This document shows positions 34,240-46,772 of a stretch of 64,000 nucleotides of DNA, one piece after another. Source of the stretch: Platerodrilus igneus. Its lineage: Eukaryota; Arthropoda; Insecta; Coleoptera; Lycidae. The stretch is from NCBI GenBank assembly GCA_036346225.1, contig JARFIW010001491.1, forward strand, positions 2,108,001 through 2,172,000, given 5' to 3'. The stretch's first letter is position 1; each line of letters opens with the position of its first letter. The notes below the pieces were generated by a model that was not told where the DNA came from, did no database searches, and saw only the letters and a program-made list of their open reading frames with translations. A program made the translations under genes and the position numbers.

Positions 34240-35190
34240 TTTATAAATTGAGATGGATGTGGGAGAGTTCGAAATGGAATTGATCAAAGTAAAAATCGTG
34301 TCCAAAACAGTTTGAATTTGAGATCTTGAGTAAAGACTCGAATATAAAAGGTCCATATTAAGAACAAAGTTTATGAATTGAGTACAAGATCCAATTTGAG
34401 ACTGATGTCGACTTAGTTTCTAATCAGTCATAATCTACTCTAAGTAAGGAATAACTAGATTCTCTGAAAAAAGGAAATCTATTGTTTTATTACTGCCATA
34501 ATCCATAATATACGAAAATAAACACTAGAAAAAATTCTACAAGCAAAGATTTATAAGTTGTATCAAAATAATTGTTTGTAGAGACGTTAAATTTAAATTA
34601 CAGATTCAATAAAACTTAAAAGGCTGGCTATTAGTTGCAAATCCTCTTGAGCAAAGTATCCTGACTATTATTAAACTGAGATCAGCTAGATTTCATATAA
34701 AATCTGACCTTCCTCTGGCCAATGTTCTCTAGTATCCTTGATTAAGTAACTGATTCTTAACTAGTAACATATTTCTTTATGTATTTCATGATTCCAAACC
34801 TCTAGGATCAAGAAAATATTCTAAAATAATGTATAAGATAATCTTGAGCAAAATAAAAAACCCACTTCCATTTGCGATAAAGAAGAATAATTTCTGTTAT
34901 TTGTTTGTTTAATGGATAGTAAAATAAATAAAAGAGGTTTGGTAAGATAGAGTGTTAATGTTCCTAATATTGAATGTTTGATAAACATCTCCAGAAATTC
35001 GTCTACAATGGTTTCTCGTCTTAAAAAAGGCTGCGGGAAACTTTTGCTTTTATTAGATAGGCTCATTGTAACTAGGTAAAAATATGCAAAGCGGAATTGC
35101 ATTATTGATACAAGGTGATATATTCCATTTCTTGTACCGCGATAGTTGCGCACTTCTATCCAAGAAAGTCCTGAGAGAGATAACTTTGGG
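34240..35190. other. AT-rich stretch, nothing recognised
   Basis: No coding or repeat relation could be supported. Confidence 0.45.
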
Positions 35191-35199
35191 AAAAAGTGC

Positions 35200-35606
35200 T
35201 GTTCAGCGCGGGGGGTCTTATAACTTTGTACGTCGACTTACCTCCGCGGTTTTTTTGTTGTTCTAAGCTGCAGTTCCTATTCTTTCAACTAAGTGGACTG
35301 TATGCGAGATTTAGTACGTGTTACTTGGCACTTGCACTGTTTTTTAGGGGTTTAACAAATAAATTCACATTCCGCAGCACTATGACTAACTCACGTTACC
35401 GAACGAAAAACCGACCGTTCTGCTTCGATATCCATAAAAGAGTGTTTGTTCGCTGCTACCCTTAGTCCCACTTATTCACACATGCACCAGGAATTTTTAC
35501 GGCAGGATATAAGGGAACAAGGGATGACAGTTTTACTATTAGATTTACAACTACAAATTTACGACCTAAAATTAAACACGACATCGTGCAACAAAGAGAC
35601 CGAACA
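35200..35606 (+). mobile_element. Solo LTR, family S, copy 2
   Basis: A 407-bp element from TGTTCAGCGCGGGG to ACCGAACA. Perfect 5-bp duplications AGTGC flank it (35195-35199 and 35607-35611). It matches the other two copies throughout, including acttacctccgcgg, the aacaaataaattcac polyadenylation-like text and gggacaagggatgacag-like text. No internal coding region is attached. Confidence 0.93.
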
Positions 35607-35611
35607 AGTGC

Positions 35612-38600
35612 AATTTCTAAATTGTCATTTAGTGTCTTCAACAAAAGCAACACCAGAAAATTATTCAAAATTAAGTTGAAATAATATTGGTCCATCAAGT
35701 TATCTGAAAACAGGAATAAGAAAATATAGATTGACATCTCATGAAGGTATAGAAAGAACCTGAACCAAAATACGGCACAGGAAAACTAATTTTGTTAACG
35801 AGTTATGGAAACTCGTACTATTGACTTTTAAAAAGCATAACAAAAAATGAAATACAGAAGGAGATGCCAGACTATAAAAGTACAATATCTTCGATAACTA
35901 ACCAAAATCAAATGTTTCTAAAGAAATGTAAAGGAAGCGAAAACTATTCATACAATCGTAAAAAGTAGTTTCAGCTAAAACCTAATACCATATGATTCCT
36001 CAAACAGAAGTGCTAAAAACAAGAAGGAAGGTGACGGTAAAGAGAAATGTGCACTTGTAATATAGAGAATTTGACAAGATGACAACATGCATTTGCTATA
36101 TACATAAAAGATGGATAAGGAAGAAAAACCCGTAAAGATTGGAAGAAGAGCAGAAGCTTAACGTTGGTTTTCTCCCTTACTGCTGCAACTTTAGGTTCCT
36201 AATATATCCCGAAAAAAGTAACCAACTGCAATTATCAGAAAATTATCTTTGCTGTCTTCGTATGGGAAGAAAAAGAAGAAAAGTAGATCCGGTGAGAAAA
36301 TGAACAATGTACTCATGCATTTCACCTTAGAAATTTGGTCCCATTCTTTTGCTATTCTGAATTGGAGCTTTCTCTAATCTGCTACCTCAATTCAGTCAAT
36401 CTTTTCAAAACGGTTGATAGCAGTCAAATGTTTCTTTACGCATTTCTGCTTAGAAATCAACAAATCGAGAGCTTCTAACTGTGGCGAAATAGCACAGTTT
36501 TGTAGGACATGTTCTGTTGTTTAACCTTTTTTGCATGTGCTTGGAAGTCTCAAGAGATTTGAGAGTATACCAACAGGAAATCGCAGGTTATACAGCGTAG
36601 ATTACGCATAATATTTTGCTGCGTTTTTGGGAACGGACCGTCATGGCTGCTCAAGTTTATTGACATTTCTCCCTGTTTCGATAGCGTGAGTATATTTCAC
36701 TTTGAAAGAATGACTGCTATTGCACGAAACTCTAATCATTTTACGTGGAAGCTTTTGTTCTAAAACTAGGTTCGCACTTAGTATTATTGCTATCAGCGCT
36801 ACTAGAAAGTATAATGATGTTGCTCGTGAGTTTTTGATAGATCTTCAGGGATCTATTCATAAAGATGAACGTATCTGGTTTGTACGCATTTTCGGAGTTC
36901 AAAATAACCCTTGATTGCTTCCTAAGGATATGCCTAGACAGTATAAAATCGATTTCAATACCATCAAAAGGTAGCTTTTTTATGATGCAGCCGTATTTTA
37001 CTACTGCTTCTAATATCCCTCACTCATAACCTTGGACCAGCATTCAAGGAGTTTCTTGTAGATATAGACTCAATGAAGAAAGACTCAGAAGAACCTCCCA
37101 TAATAGCAAAAGCACATTAATTCAGTTGAGCACAAACCATCCATCTTTGGATGTATCCGTAGTTACTTTTTAGTTTTATTTCGGGATACCGTATAACAGC
37201 TCTAGCAAAGCATGGGACTAGTCATGGTGGTGTAGAGCCATCAATAGCCTTTGGTGATGGTCCTCAAAGTCATTCAACGGTGACTCTATTAGAGGGGCCC
37301 GCTTTTGTAATTTTTATTTTAATGTGTTTTGACCCATCCAGTTTCTTATGAGGTATCACTCGCAAATATTTGACATCATCCAAAATGATTAATAGTAACC
37401 TTTTTCTTATTCGTAAATGGAACTTAACTCAACCTTTTTTCGGTTGCCACTTAAAGAGTATACCTTGCACCACCAGTCAAACAAAATTGAGTTTCATATA
37501 GTTGTAAACCGCTTGCTCACAGCAGTCACTCGTTTAAGATGCAACCTCCGTACCCTATAGTGTAAAAACCCACTTCGCTTAGCCAACGAAGAAAGTTATC
37601 TACTAGTAGTTCAATAGTACGGTATTGACTGTAATATAGTGTAGTAAACATTCTTGTGTTGTTGTGCTAGCTTGGTGATTCGAAGAACAATATCATCGCA
37701 GGTGATGTACCAATGATTCTGTGAATCATTGACGAACTGCGTCTAATCGACTCTATTCTATACCAGTGGTAGAAGAAGTTAAATAAGCCAATCAATGTGC
37801 GTAATTCCGAGAAAAGGGTTAAAATTTTGTAACAAGTTGTGAATTCTCCGAAATAAAGGCAAAAACGTTACAGCATGGAGACTAAGACGGGCGAGGACAA
37901 CATTGCGGAGCGCGCTGTTCGACATCGGCACATTCTCATGCAAACTTATAATTGGACACAAACATCGACTGTATTATTCGAAATAGTACAGTACAAGGCC
38001 ATTGGCCAACATCTACTTCAATTAGGCCTTCCTGTCTAATGTGTGGTTATAGATTTGGCATATGTCCATCCACAAGGATGTATATTCCGCTAGACAACAC
38101 GTTTTTCCTGTTTCAGTACCAAATATTATTGTAAAGCGTCCATGGCACAGTGTGCTCTAGTAAATCATATTACATCGAGCCTTATTTTATGAAAGACGAG
38201 AATAGAACCACTGTCACCGTAAACGAATAGTAAACCTGGAGAATTTCCCATGCTACTGTGGTGTGCAAAGTCAGGACCTCAGTATATCAAACAAGATGAC
38301 TCTGCAACACATAGTTCATGCTTCTCTTCAGATGCTGCTTAATTCATTAGCGATAATATCTTTTACAGAAGCATCGAGTTCAACTATCCACCTGATTCGC
38401 TGAATATTAGAACTCTGGTGCATACATTGGGAATACTCAAGGACTGCATTGCTCTGTGACAACGTGGCAATCCAGCTACCACAGCAGAAGGTTGGAAGGA
38501 AAGACATTAACAACAGTTTGATACATACCCGTATGTGTAGTTTCTGTAAGACGCGTTAAAACTACGCTTCTCACGCGAGAGTAGCCGTACTAAACATGCA

Positions 38601-39100
38601 ATTGGCCACTAGTTATTCTTCAAATTTTTTTTCTATTTTGAAAAAATTTCTAGGTTCATTTTTAGGTTTTCACTACATTTTATAAAGGCTAATACTGTAT
38701 AGGTGACAGACTCTAAGATACAATTCTGGTAATAATAATGGCTAAGATGTATATTGCTTAACTTGTCTATCTGGTTAGAAGTTGTTTTTCCATAAAGATT
38801 GCTTTCGTGCCCTTTCAAAAGTCAAAGTCTCACTCTTTCGAGTTCAATAACCTAGCATCCTGTGTAAAGAACCATAAGTCATAAACTACTGTTCTGCTAA
38901 AAGAACCTACTGGTGCGTCGATGAAATAACCTTTGCCTTATCCCTCTCAAATTTTTTTAAGAAAGTTACTGGAACATAGATAGCGAAACAATTCAATATT
39001 CTCACTCAAAAATCACATAGGAAGTGTTATTTGGTTTCTGAATGAAGCTAGATTCTGCACTATGCCTGTAATATCAATACAAAAAGAAAAAATAATAAAT
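35612..39100. other. Unassigned region, about 3.5 kb
   Basis: Many short open stretches but no recognised motif. Two similar phrases, gagtttttgatagatcttcagggatc (36829) and gagtttcttgtagatatagac (37048), suggest an old local duplication or a decayed coding repeat; this is weak. G+C is slightly higher at 37200-38300 than nearby, which could reflect an unrecognised element. Confidence 0.35.
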
Positions 39101-39102
39101 AC

Positions 39103-39280
39103 CTTTGATCGATCCGCTGGACGTATGTGGCTGCTGAGCTTGACTTTGCTGATGCACTTGATCCAGTTTTGAGCTTACATTACTCCACATATCAAACATT
39201 TTGAGAGTCATGAAGTTTCTTATATTAATATCACTTAAACTTTTATACAACACGTAACACTTAGCACTTTGTATCTTCAC
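39103..39280 (-). CDS. Candidate exon of an unidentified host gene
   Basis: On the minus strand a pyrimidine-rich acceptor-like ttggcttctag ends at 39281. The open stretch from 39280 to 39103 ends at the donor-like atcaaag|gtattt. Its predicted peptide includes MFDMWSNVSSKLDQVHQQS, then QAQQPHTSSGSIK, a polar, Gln/Ser-rich composition unlike the transposon debris around it. The ATGs at 39211 and 39199 could instead make it a first coding exon. No family was recognised. Against it: the length is only 178 bp, upstream residues look AT-driven, and no neighbouring exon was found. Treat as a hypothesis for transcript evidence. Confidence 0.3.
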
Positions 39281-39289
39281 CTAGAAGCC

Positions 39290-40020
39290 AAGTAGTAACT
39301 GTTATTTACAGAGAAAGTAAGTGCATTGCGCCATTTACTTAATGGAATTAATGAAGTCTGTTGTAGGACAATGAGGATGTTTCCATATTTTAACCCTGTT
39401 CTTTGTACGTTTGAAGCAATATATTTTCCATGGATTCATGCTAGAAGGATAGCCTGTACGTTTCGTCTTGATGATAAATCCATATCAGTTTGTAACTGTG
39501 AGATACAAAACTAAAAGTTAATTAAGAAAAGGCATGTTATCAGTTAGTGACCACCTGGTGTGCAAATTCTTGTATAACATTTGCATTTAATATTTTGTTA
39601 CGATAAAATATTTTAATTCTTATTCGTAGATTTGATTATTATTATTTTAAGATATTCGTATTATGTAAACTGTGAGAATACGTGTTCATAACTTTATAAA
39701 AATGATACCGTAATGTAAGAAAAAATAGTATCTGACAAAGATTAGAACCCATAATACTCACTATATATCCAAACCCTTTATTATTTATACTAAGTTTTCC
39801 TAGCAAAATTTTAGAGAGAAAATAAGTGCACTTTTTAAATTTCGAAAAATATTTTAAGACTTCCATGTAGAATCGTTATAGATTTTATTATACGAAATTT
39901 ATTTTCAAAAGTACTGTACTACCAATTTGTATAAAACTATCTACTAAATATATATTTCTGACATGATGCAATCAAAAAGAAGTTATTTTATTGTATTTCT
40001 TGAATAATATCCAAAATAAG
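39290..40020. other. AT-rich stretch, nothing recognised
   Basis: No supported feature. Confidence 0.45.
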
Positions 40021-40027
40021 ATGTATA

Positions 40028-40073
40028 TGTAAATCCACTAAGCGAATTTACCTATACAAATCGAACTAATATT
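40028..40073 (+). repeat. 46-bp direct repeat, copy 1
   Basis: Identical except for one base to 44065-44110 (tgtaaatccactaagcgaat at the start). Flanks are unrelated. The distance between copies is 4037 bp. Confidence 0.9.
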
Positions 40074-40079
40074 TGCATA

Positions 40080-41970
40080 GCCATTACAAAATAATTACTT
40101 AATGGTTTCATAAGTAGTAAAAACATCCACTAACCTAGTTTCGGTCTTTTACGCTTCGTCAGAATGGAGTAGTTTTAACTCAAAAGAAACCATCAAAGCA
40201 ATCTCAATATAGACTCAAAGAAACGTCTGTAACTGGCAAAAGTATAATTAAACCGCTTTCAGCTGACTAAAGCCAGTATTTAGGCTGAAAAGATACAAAA
40301 GCTGATTCGAATCTATACCGTATTTTCATTGATGACCATACAAATACATTCTGCCTTTAGGATTTGGGTAATGCATAAAACATCCCATGGTGTCGTTCGC
40401 TTTCTGCCTTTGAGGCAATATATATTGTAAGAAATAAATAAAGACACTTGGGGGCTAGGGATGTTAGAAGTTGGCAAATATTGGTCCTTCAGTGATAATA
40501 GGCGAACTGTTTCGCTACCCTAAACGAGCAGTTTACATAAATACTTGTGTTCAACAATACTACAAGTGTAATATCCTTGTGCTCTGTTGTAGTAATGCTG
40601 TAATTTTGGGCATGTAGGATATTGGAATATATAGTGGGTAAGTAGTTTTGTTGTGGCTTGGGTTATGAACATCGCCCCGTGAGCTCTTGCTAGTCGTTGT
40701 TCTTAAGACATTCTACTGTATTTTAATGGAGATCACATTCACTGGTGTTAGGAGCGTTTAAGCCATTTTTTGGTAAATTGGTTGTGTACGTGTTTTGATA
40801 TACCGAATGCGGAATTGTAGGGATTTTTTGATTAGGTAGATGTTTAAATTTAAAGCCTATTTTATATATAATCTATGGTCGAATGTTTAAAACTGTGAGC
40901 AAATCTAAGTAACTAGAGACTTTTACAAAAATTGGGATTCAGATTCAGAGTAATTATTTATGTATATTTAATTATGATGTATAAGGATAGAAAGGATATG
41001 TATGTAAAAATATGATATTGAAGTAAGTAGGCTGAGGGTAGTTAAGGAAATATCTATTGATACTATTGATACTATTTATTGATACTGTTCACCTACAAGT
41101 ATGTTATATTGAAAACCGGATAAAAGATTGTGAAGAAAAGGAAAAGCCTATAATTAAACGAAAATATATTTGTTGGCAAGAAGTATAGAGTTTCATTTGT
41201 TCAGAAGTAATTTTCCCAGAGAATATCAATAACCAGAGGAATAAAGTAAGACCCAAGAGAAAACGAAACTAAGAACACATAGAAAAGACAACAAAACGGC
41301 CCACAAACAAAGACTAGGAGAACCAGAAAAAAAAACAAACTTTAAGGAAATAAAACCAATTAAATAGTATTTGCCAGTAGTATTAGAACCCGTAGTTAGA
41401 TAGGTAAAAAAGGAGTTGGATTATTACGTTACCTTGTAAAGGAACCACTGCATTTTGGAATAACTGTGATCGAGATACGGGATTTGGACACGCAAATCAA
41501 GAATTTTTTTCTTGACATAATTATTTACAAAATTGAGATTTTCTTGTATAAATAGGGATAACACTACAAAACAGTAACACTTATTTGAAGTTACAGGTAA
41601 AGATGCGAGAGCACTGCAGCAGCACATGAAAAGAAAGACACGTGGGTGAATCGTATATGATTTCAAATTCACAATCCTCGGATAAACAGTCATTTAAGTA
41701 AGACCTAATTTATAAGTACTCCACATTTTGTTTAAAATCATAATCTATTCAAATAATTGTATATGAAACGGACAGATGTTTCACGTTTTGAGCACTAACC
41801 ATTATAAAACTATATAGGATCCGTGCAGATAATTAAGGACAACCAACAAAAATTAAATTTTTTTTTAAATACGCACGACAGAAACTGTTACGATTGAACT
41901 CTCCCTGAGGTGTTTCACCGGTGAAAAGTATAGCACTGCAATTGTGTAGAGTTCTCGAACATTTATTCAT
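40080..41970. other. AT-rich stretch, nothing recognised
   Basis: No supported coding feature. A run of A-rich text at 41220-41350 could be a decayed retroposon tail. Confidence 0.4.

Positions 41971-41973
<3 letters not shown>

Positions 41974-42004
<31 letters not shown>
41974..42004. repeat. (AT)n microsatellite
   Basis: About 15 uninterrupted AT units. Confidence 0.95.
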
Positions 42005-42009
<5 letters not shown>

Positions 42010-42011
<2 letters not shown>

Positions 42012-43960
42012 GTTTTAAAAGATTAAAAATAAATATAAAAGAAACAATTTCAAAACACCCTGTATAAAGGAACAACCAGAATTTACGGGCGAAATTTATT
42101 CCAGTTAGTTCATTTTTAAGTATCAGGTATTAACGAAATTTTACAAATAATGAATGAAATTTAAGTAGGTTTGCAAAGAAATAAATGGTAGAAGCCAATG
42201 CCATTAGTTTATTAATTTAATTGAATTTAATTGAACGATTATTGATGTATAATATGCATAAAAGCGTGTAAAAACCCAATAATACCAAGGTGAAAAGCGT
42301 TGCTAACAAACAAATATATCGGTGGGGTAGAAATACGCGGAACTCCAAATCGTGGAAGTGTTGTCGTAAAACGTCAGTTAATTAAACACCTGCAGAATTT
42401 TAAATGTCAAGTTCCATTTATTTTGTAGATAACAAACAAGGATTCTAAGGATTGTACAAACAGTCGGATGTTTTAGCATGAAATACTAATGAGCGGTTAG
42501 TTAAATCACGTAGTAAGTCCACGTGGGTTTAAATAGCATATATAGAAAATATTGATTTTCTACCACTCAAACCAGGTTAGAAAGTGACGTAGAAAACGCA
42601 TAAACAAGAGACAACGATAATATAGGAGGGACTTGTAGGACGTCAGGAAATATACGATTGGTCAATATAGTTAGTTGAACGCGAGACAAATACAAGCATA
42701 GTGTATATTAATTTTCAGAAAATAGCATAACGACACACTGAAATTCGCGGACTTAAAAATCGGTTGAGCAAAATTGTAAGAATTATTATTTTAAATAGAG
42801 GATTTCGCGTTAGGTGGGTATGGAGAGGTGGCAGCCTAAGTGTATAAATGTTTTTGGACAACGTGGTAAAAGCCCTTAAAATCATTTAAATTGTATTGCA
42901 TAGTGGTAGCCTCTTAATTAGTACGCGGTTAGTGTGCCGAGATTACATTTTTTAATTGAGGTATCACCTATAAATTTTTAACCAACTCGTGTCGGGACGT
43001 TAAGTAACGTAGATTACCGTAAATATTTGTGAAAGACGTATAATTGAAATGGAAATTGGAATTTGGTTACACCGTGAAGGCAGCAGTTCAACTTAGATGG
43101 AGTTCGTCTAGTAACAGCGAGAAACGGCCTGCAGACCAGATAGAAGAAATACATACCATCATCTACAGAGCGGAGATCGTCTAGAAATTTCCAGGTAACA
43201 ATTTGAAATTGTGATTCTTATAAACGGTGAATATTGGGTGACGTATGAGAGTGTTTTTCAATGTAGTGTGGATTATTTACGTATTGAACAGAATACGTGT
43301 AAATAACTTTATTATGGTATTTAAGTAGAAATTTGAAGGTGTCTATAAAGCTTTTTAACGTTCCATCAGAACGTGAAATTTTTGTGAAGAGTACATGGCT
43401 TTGTTTTTTAATGCAAAGTAAAAGAGCATACATTATGCATAATTAGCTGGGTTATCATGAGCTCACCATACCCCAGAGTTTACTTAGATTAAAAAAATAA
43501 ATAAATAAATTATAAAGAAGGAATTTTAGAGAAGGTATTATTCAAGGCCCATTTACTCAGGGTACATTTTATGTGTTTGATGATTTTAAAATAAAATACA
43601 GGACATTACAAAATAAGATTTACTGAAGTGTAACGTGATCAATGAAATATGGACAATATTGAAGTTTATTTGTAAATAGTAATAAATAAAAGATTGTATG
43701 TTTGTTGTATTTTGTGGTTTTATTGGGAGTGTGCGTGAATGATAGAATATGAGAGTGAATATAGATATCCAAAAGGAGGTCCAACTGAGCTAGCCGGAAG
43801 CAGTTGAAGAAGGCCATTCAACCGAGGAAGAGAGGAAAACGGGTAAGAAATTTTTTTTTTGACATATTTAAATTTTTGGAAATTTTTCTATTTTCGAATT
43901 TGAAAATATAATAAAATTTTCGAAAATATTTTTGTTGGTGAAGATTTTACCCGAGTTCCA
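42010..43960. other. Unassigned region
   Basis: No family recognised. Donor-like text occurs at 43192 (tttccag|gtaaca) and 43840 (aacggg|gtaag-like), but no matching coding exon was seen. Confidence 0.4.
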
Positions 43961-43963
43961 CGG

Positions 43964-43965
<2 letters not shown>

Positions 43966-44008
<43 letters not shown>
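43966..44008. repeat. (AT)n microsatellite
   Basis: About 21 uninterrupted AT units. Confidence 0.95.
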
Positions 44009-44012
<4 letters not shown>

Positions 44013-44064
44013 AAATATTTATGTAGTCCGCGTTTAAATTAATTCAAAGTAACAAAGACATATC

Positions 44065-44110
44065 TGTAAATCCACTAAGCGAATTTACCTATACGAATCG
44101 AACTAATATT
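44065..44110 (+). repeat. 46-bp direct repeat, copy 2
   Basis: Matches 40028-40073 with a single difference (cgaatcg for caaatcg). Confidence 0.9.
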
Positions 44111-44374
44111 ACGGTGTAGATTCGAATTTTATGTGTCGTTCCACACTATTTTGCAATTCAGATCATGTAATTATCAAAAAATAAATCAATTAATTTTAAT
44201 GCCACCGTATCAACCATGTATAACAGTATTAAATTCCAAGTATTCTATAACGTCATATTACTTAGAAATAACTAATTTAGTAATGCTGCAGAGAAATGGG
44301 CACAACAAAGTACAAAACCGAAACGTCGAGCAAATCTGCATAATAAGATAGTAAGCGCTCGACTACTCCTAGTG

Positions 44375-44400
44375 CTCCAGTACGTTGCTTCGTACTGGAG
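44375..44400. other. Perfect 10-bp stem, 6-nt loop hairpin
   Basis: CTCCAGTACG, loop TTGCTT, CGTACTGGAG. It is GC-rich compared with the surroundings. It could be a transposon-end hairpin, but the Helitron-type CTRR end was not found after it. Confidence 0.7.
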
Positions 44401-44409
44401 ACTGCTTAG

Positions 44410-45890
44410 AACGTGACTACCCTAAAAAATACGAGTTCCAGACGCTGTGGTATTAGTATTAGATTGTATTAATTTAAAAAGAATAGCACGTACATTTGTT
44501 GCAGTAATACAGTGAATTTGCGATTACAAAAATTTCAATCAGCTTTTAGAGTGAATAAGGTAAAGGCTGAAAGCATGGTGTTCTAATTATTTTGATCATC
44601 ACAAATAACAATAATTGGTTAACGCACATCGCAGTAATCACTGAATTGCTGAACATAATTGGCGAACCACCACATAATAAAAGTTTATTGGATTACAAAG
44701 AATATACGCTGCGTTTACCGCATATAAATAGAAGTAAAATCTTTTTATACGAATCTGCAGTATAAGAAAGCGGAGTTTATTTTTGGATCAATACCCTGTT
44801 AAACGTGTTTTTAGAAACCAAATGTATAAAGTCAAATTATATCTTTCACTAAAAAGTAAATTATGGATATAAAGTGGAAAATCTGTAAGATGTAATTTTA
44901 AAAATGTATAGTTACTGTTTGAGATTCACTTTATTGTATATTTTAATAACATCACGGCGTAAGATTTTAATACTGAAGGTTTAAATAAATACGTCAGATT
45001 CATTCAATTAAAATTGGAAATATTACTTATTAGAAGTCGATCAAGGTGCACAAGGATTTAGGGTTGAAGATAAGTATAGAAATAATGGGTTAGTAATTAA
45101 TTTCTTGCCAGTTCTATAATTTTAAAAGGAATCGGTTAACTTAGAGAGATTGATTTACAATCTTCGAGAGCTTTTGAATGTAACTTTAATTTAAAACATC
45201 ATGGTTTGCTAAAATCATGAATTATATTATAATTTAACTATTTGAAATTTGTCTTGTAAGTATTCGAAAAGCTTCATCTTTAAGCAAATTTTTTATCTAG
45301 GTAAAAGTTTAATTTATAGATTATTACATTTTTCGTTTATTTCTTACGTATAAAGTGATTGTTTTCAGTTAAAAATAATATTTTTTGTAATTTTAAGTAT
45401 TAGGGCAAAAATTTATACCTTGTTCCTGGAAGTGCGGCACTACAAAAATTCTATAACAGCATCATAGTGAGAAAAATTGTATTTTTAAACAAAACGTTTC
45501 CTTAATGCCATAAATTATCTTATATTCTTATTCGTGTAGTTGCAAGACTGCTAAACTACCTTGATTCGTCCATTAGCTGCAATAGAAGTCGAACAGAGGC
45601 AACAGTGACGAGGTAAAATGAGATAACGAGATAAAATAGGATATTCGTGATACGTTAAACTATCATCTTTCCAAAATTGGGAATTGATGTTACCCCTATC
45701 TTTGTAAAGGTGTAGCGTAGCTAATAATTCGATTCAACACATTGTACGGGAATGACGTCACTAAACGTTACTGCGTTGCCATATCTAATTTGGTTTGAGA
45801 TTTTTATTTGTATGATATAGAATAAAGGTAAGTTAAGTATTATATCTGATTTTTCAGACTGATTCATAGTAACGAAAAAGCCCTCCAAGA
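44410..45890. other. AT-rich stretch, nothing recognised
   Basis: No supported coding feature or repeat relation. Confidence 0.45.
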
Positions 45891-45899
45891 GTGGTCAGC

Positions 45900-46290
45900 A
45901 GTTTGAGGAGTTTTGAAAGCATTCTGTAATGCTCATGATTGATGGCGAAGTGGAAACGGTAACCTTTCAATTTAATATTTCCCAGACGACATTGAAATGT
46001 AAAGTCAGAATGACTAGATTAAATATATCTATTAGACAGCGATTATTGAAAACAAGATTAAGACAAATGTATCTTTTTCAAAAAAAAGAAGAAGAGCTGA
46101 AGCTTGTGGCGTATTCAAAGAAATGGAAGACGCTCATTGTATACAACGTACATAGATTATAGAACGCATAGTGTATCAACTTATACAAACCCAACAGGCA
46201 ATGGACTGGTTGAAAAGATTTTTAATTGATACTCTAGACTTATCCGATAGAAATCCACCGAAGTCACTAGTTTTCTTTGCCTTTTTCAGA
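45900..46290 (+). pseudogene. Possible LTR-retrotransposon integrase remnant
   Basis: Plus-strand reading near 46165-46225 gives HSVSTYTNPTGNGLVEK, resembling the last catalytic block of retroviral-type integrases, where a Tyr-x-Pro-x-Gly-Asn-Gly-x-Val-Glu pattern carries the third acidic residue. A stop follows three residues later (IFN, stop). Upstream, the open stretch 45929-46162 is Lys/Arg-rich and not recognised. The first two catalytic acidic residues were not located. Other retroelement groups are possible. Confidence 0.35.
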
Positions 46291-46439
46291 ATTGTTTGAG
46301 AAGTACAGATACACTTCAGCAAGATCTATAATTGCGATGAGACATAAGTCATTCGTGTATCAAACGTTGTTACATTCCAAATTTGGTAACGTACATTGTT
46401 AAATATGTAGATAAATTCCCGCGAATATTTTTTAATGAA

Positions 46440-46560
46440 CTTGTCAATTTCCGTCATTCCGGACAGTTGCGTTTGCGCAAGAGAATGCGCAGGTGCGGAG
46501 TGAATGGCGCAAGTGCGCGCGGTGTGATACGACGCCATTAGACTACGAGGCCTGAAGCCG
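46440..46560. promoter_or_regulatory. CpG-rich patch, possible promoter
   Basis: A local GC-rich island in AT-rich DNA, with gcgtttgcgcaagagaatgc and ggcgcaagtgcgcgcgg. The tgcgcaa and gtgcgcgc-like motifs loosely resemble sites for NRF1/Ewg-type factors. It lies just upstream of the splice-bounded candidate at 46604. This is an inference from composition only. Confidence 0.3.
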
Positions 46561-46603
46561 AGAACAGCTACCTGTGTCGTGTGTCTGTCTTTTCTCTTTT
46601 CAG

Positions 46604-46766
46604 GTGGTAGATTCCTTATCTCTTACCTTCTGTCGTTCCTTATACCTGGTTGCTCCTATCGTTCTGCTACGAGAGGAAAAGAGGATGGACGGATTTAAAA
46701 TCTGGAATCAACAATGGCGTAGCCGACCCATCCAAACAACAAGGATCCTGAGATGTTAAGAAACAC
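46604..46766 (+). other. Candidate non-coding or 5' exon
   Basis: A strong acceptor (tgtcttttctcttttcag, ending 46603) and a consensus donor (gtgagt at 46767-46772) bound 163 bp. One frame is open for most of it (MDGFKIWNQQWRSRPIQTTR within) but stops at 46757, before the donor, so it could be a terminal coding piece or untranslated. No family recognised. Confidence 0.3.
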
Positions 46767-46772
46767 GTGAGT

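Noticed and set aside
35196..35680. Open frames in and around 35196-35680 as a host gene
   Set aside because: They fall in the solo LTR or just beyond it; equivalent text in the other two copies is not open in the same frame.
37960..38110. Mariner catalytic C-terminus near 37960-38110
   Set aside because: Only a loose Gly-Tyr and Pro pattern is seen; no frame gives the expected SPDL...FLWG-type block.
40130..40175. Second hammerhead-like core (minus strand CTGACGA ... GAAAC)
   Set aside because: The intervening bases do not form a convincing helix II, and no other Penelope-type text is nearby.
44375..44420. Helitron 3' terminus
   Set aside because: The hairpin is good, but it is followed by actgcttag, without a CTRR end, and no 5' TC terminus was located.
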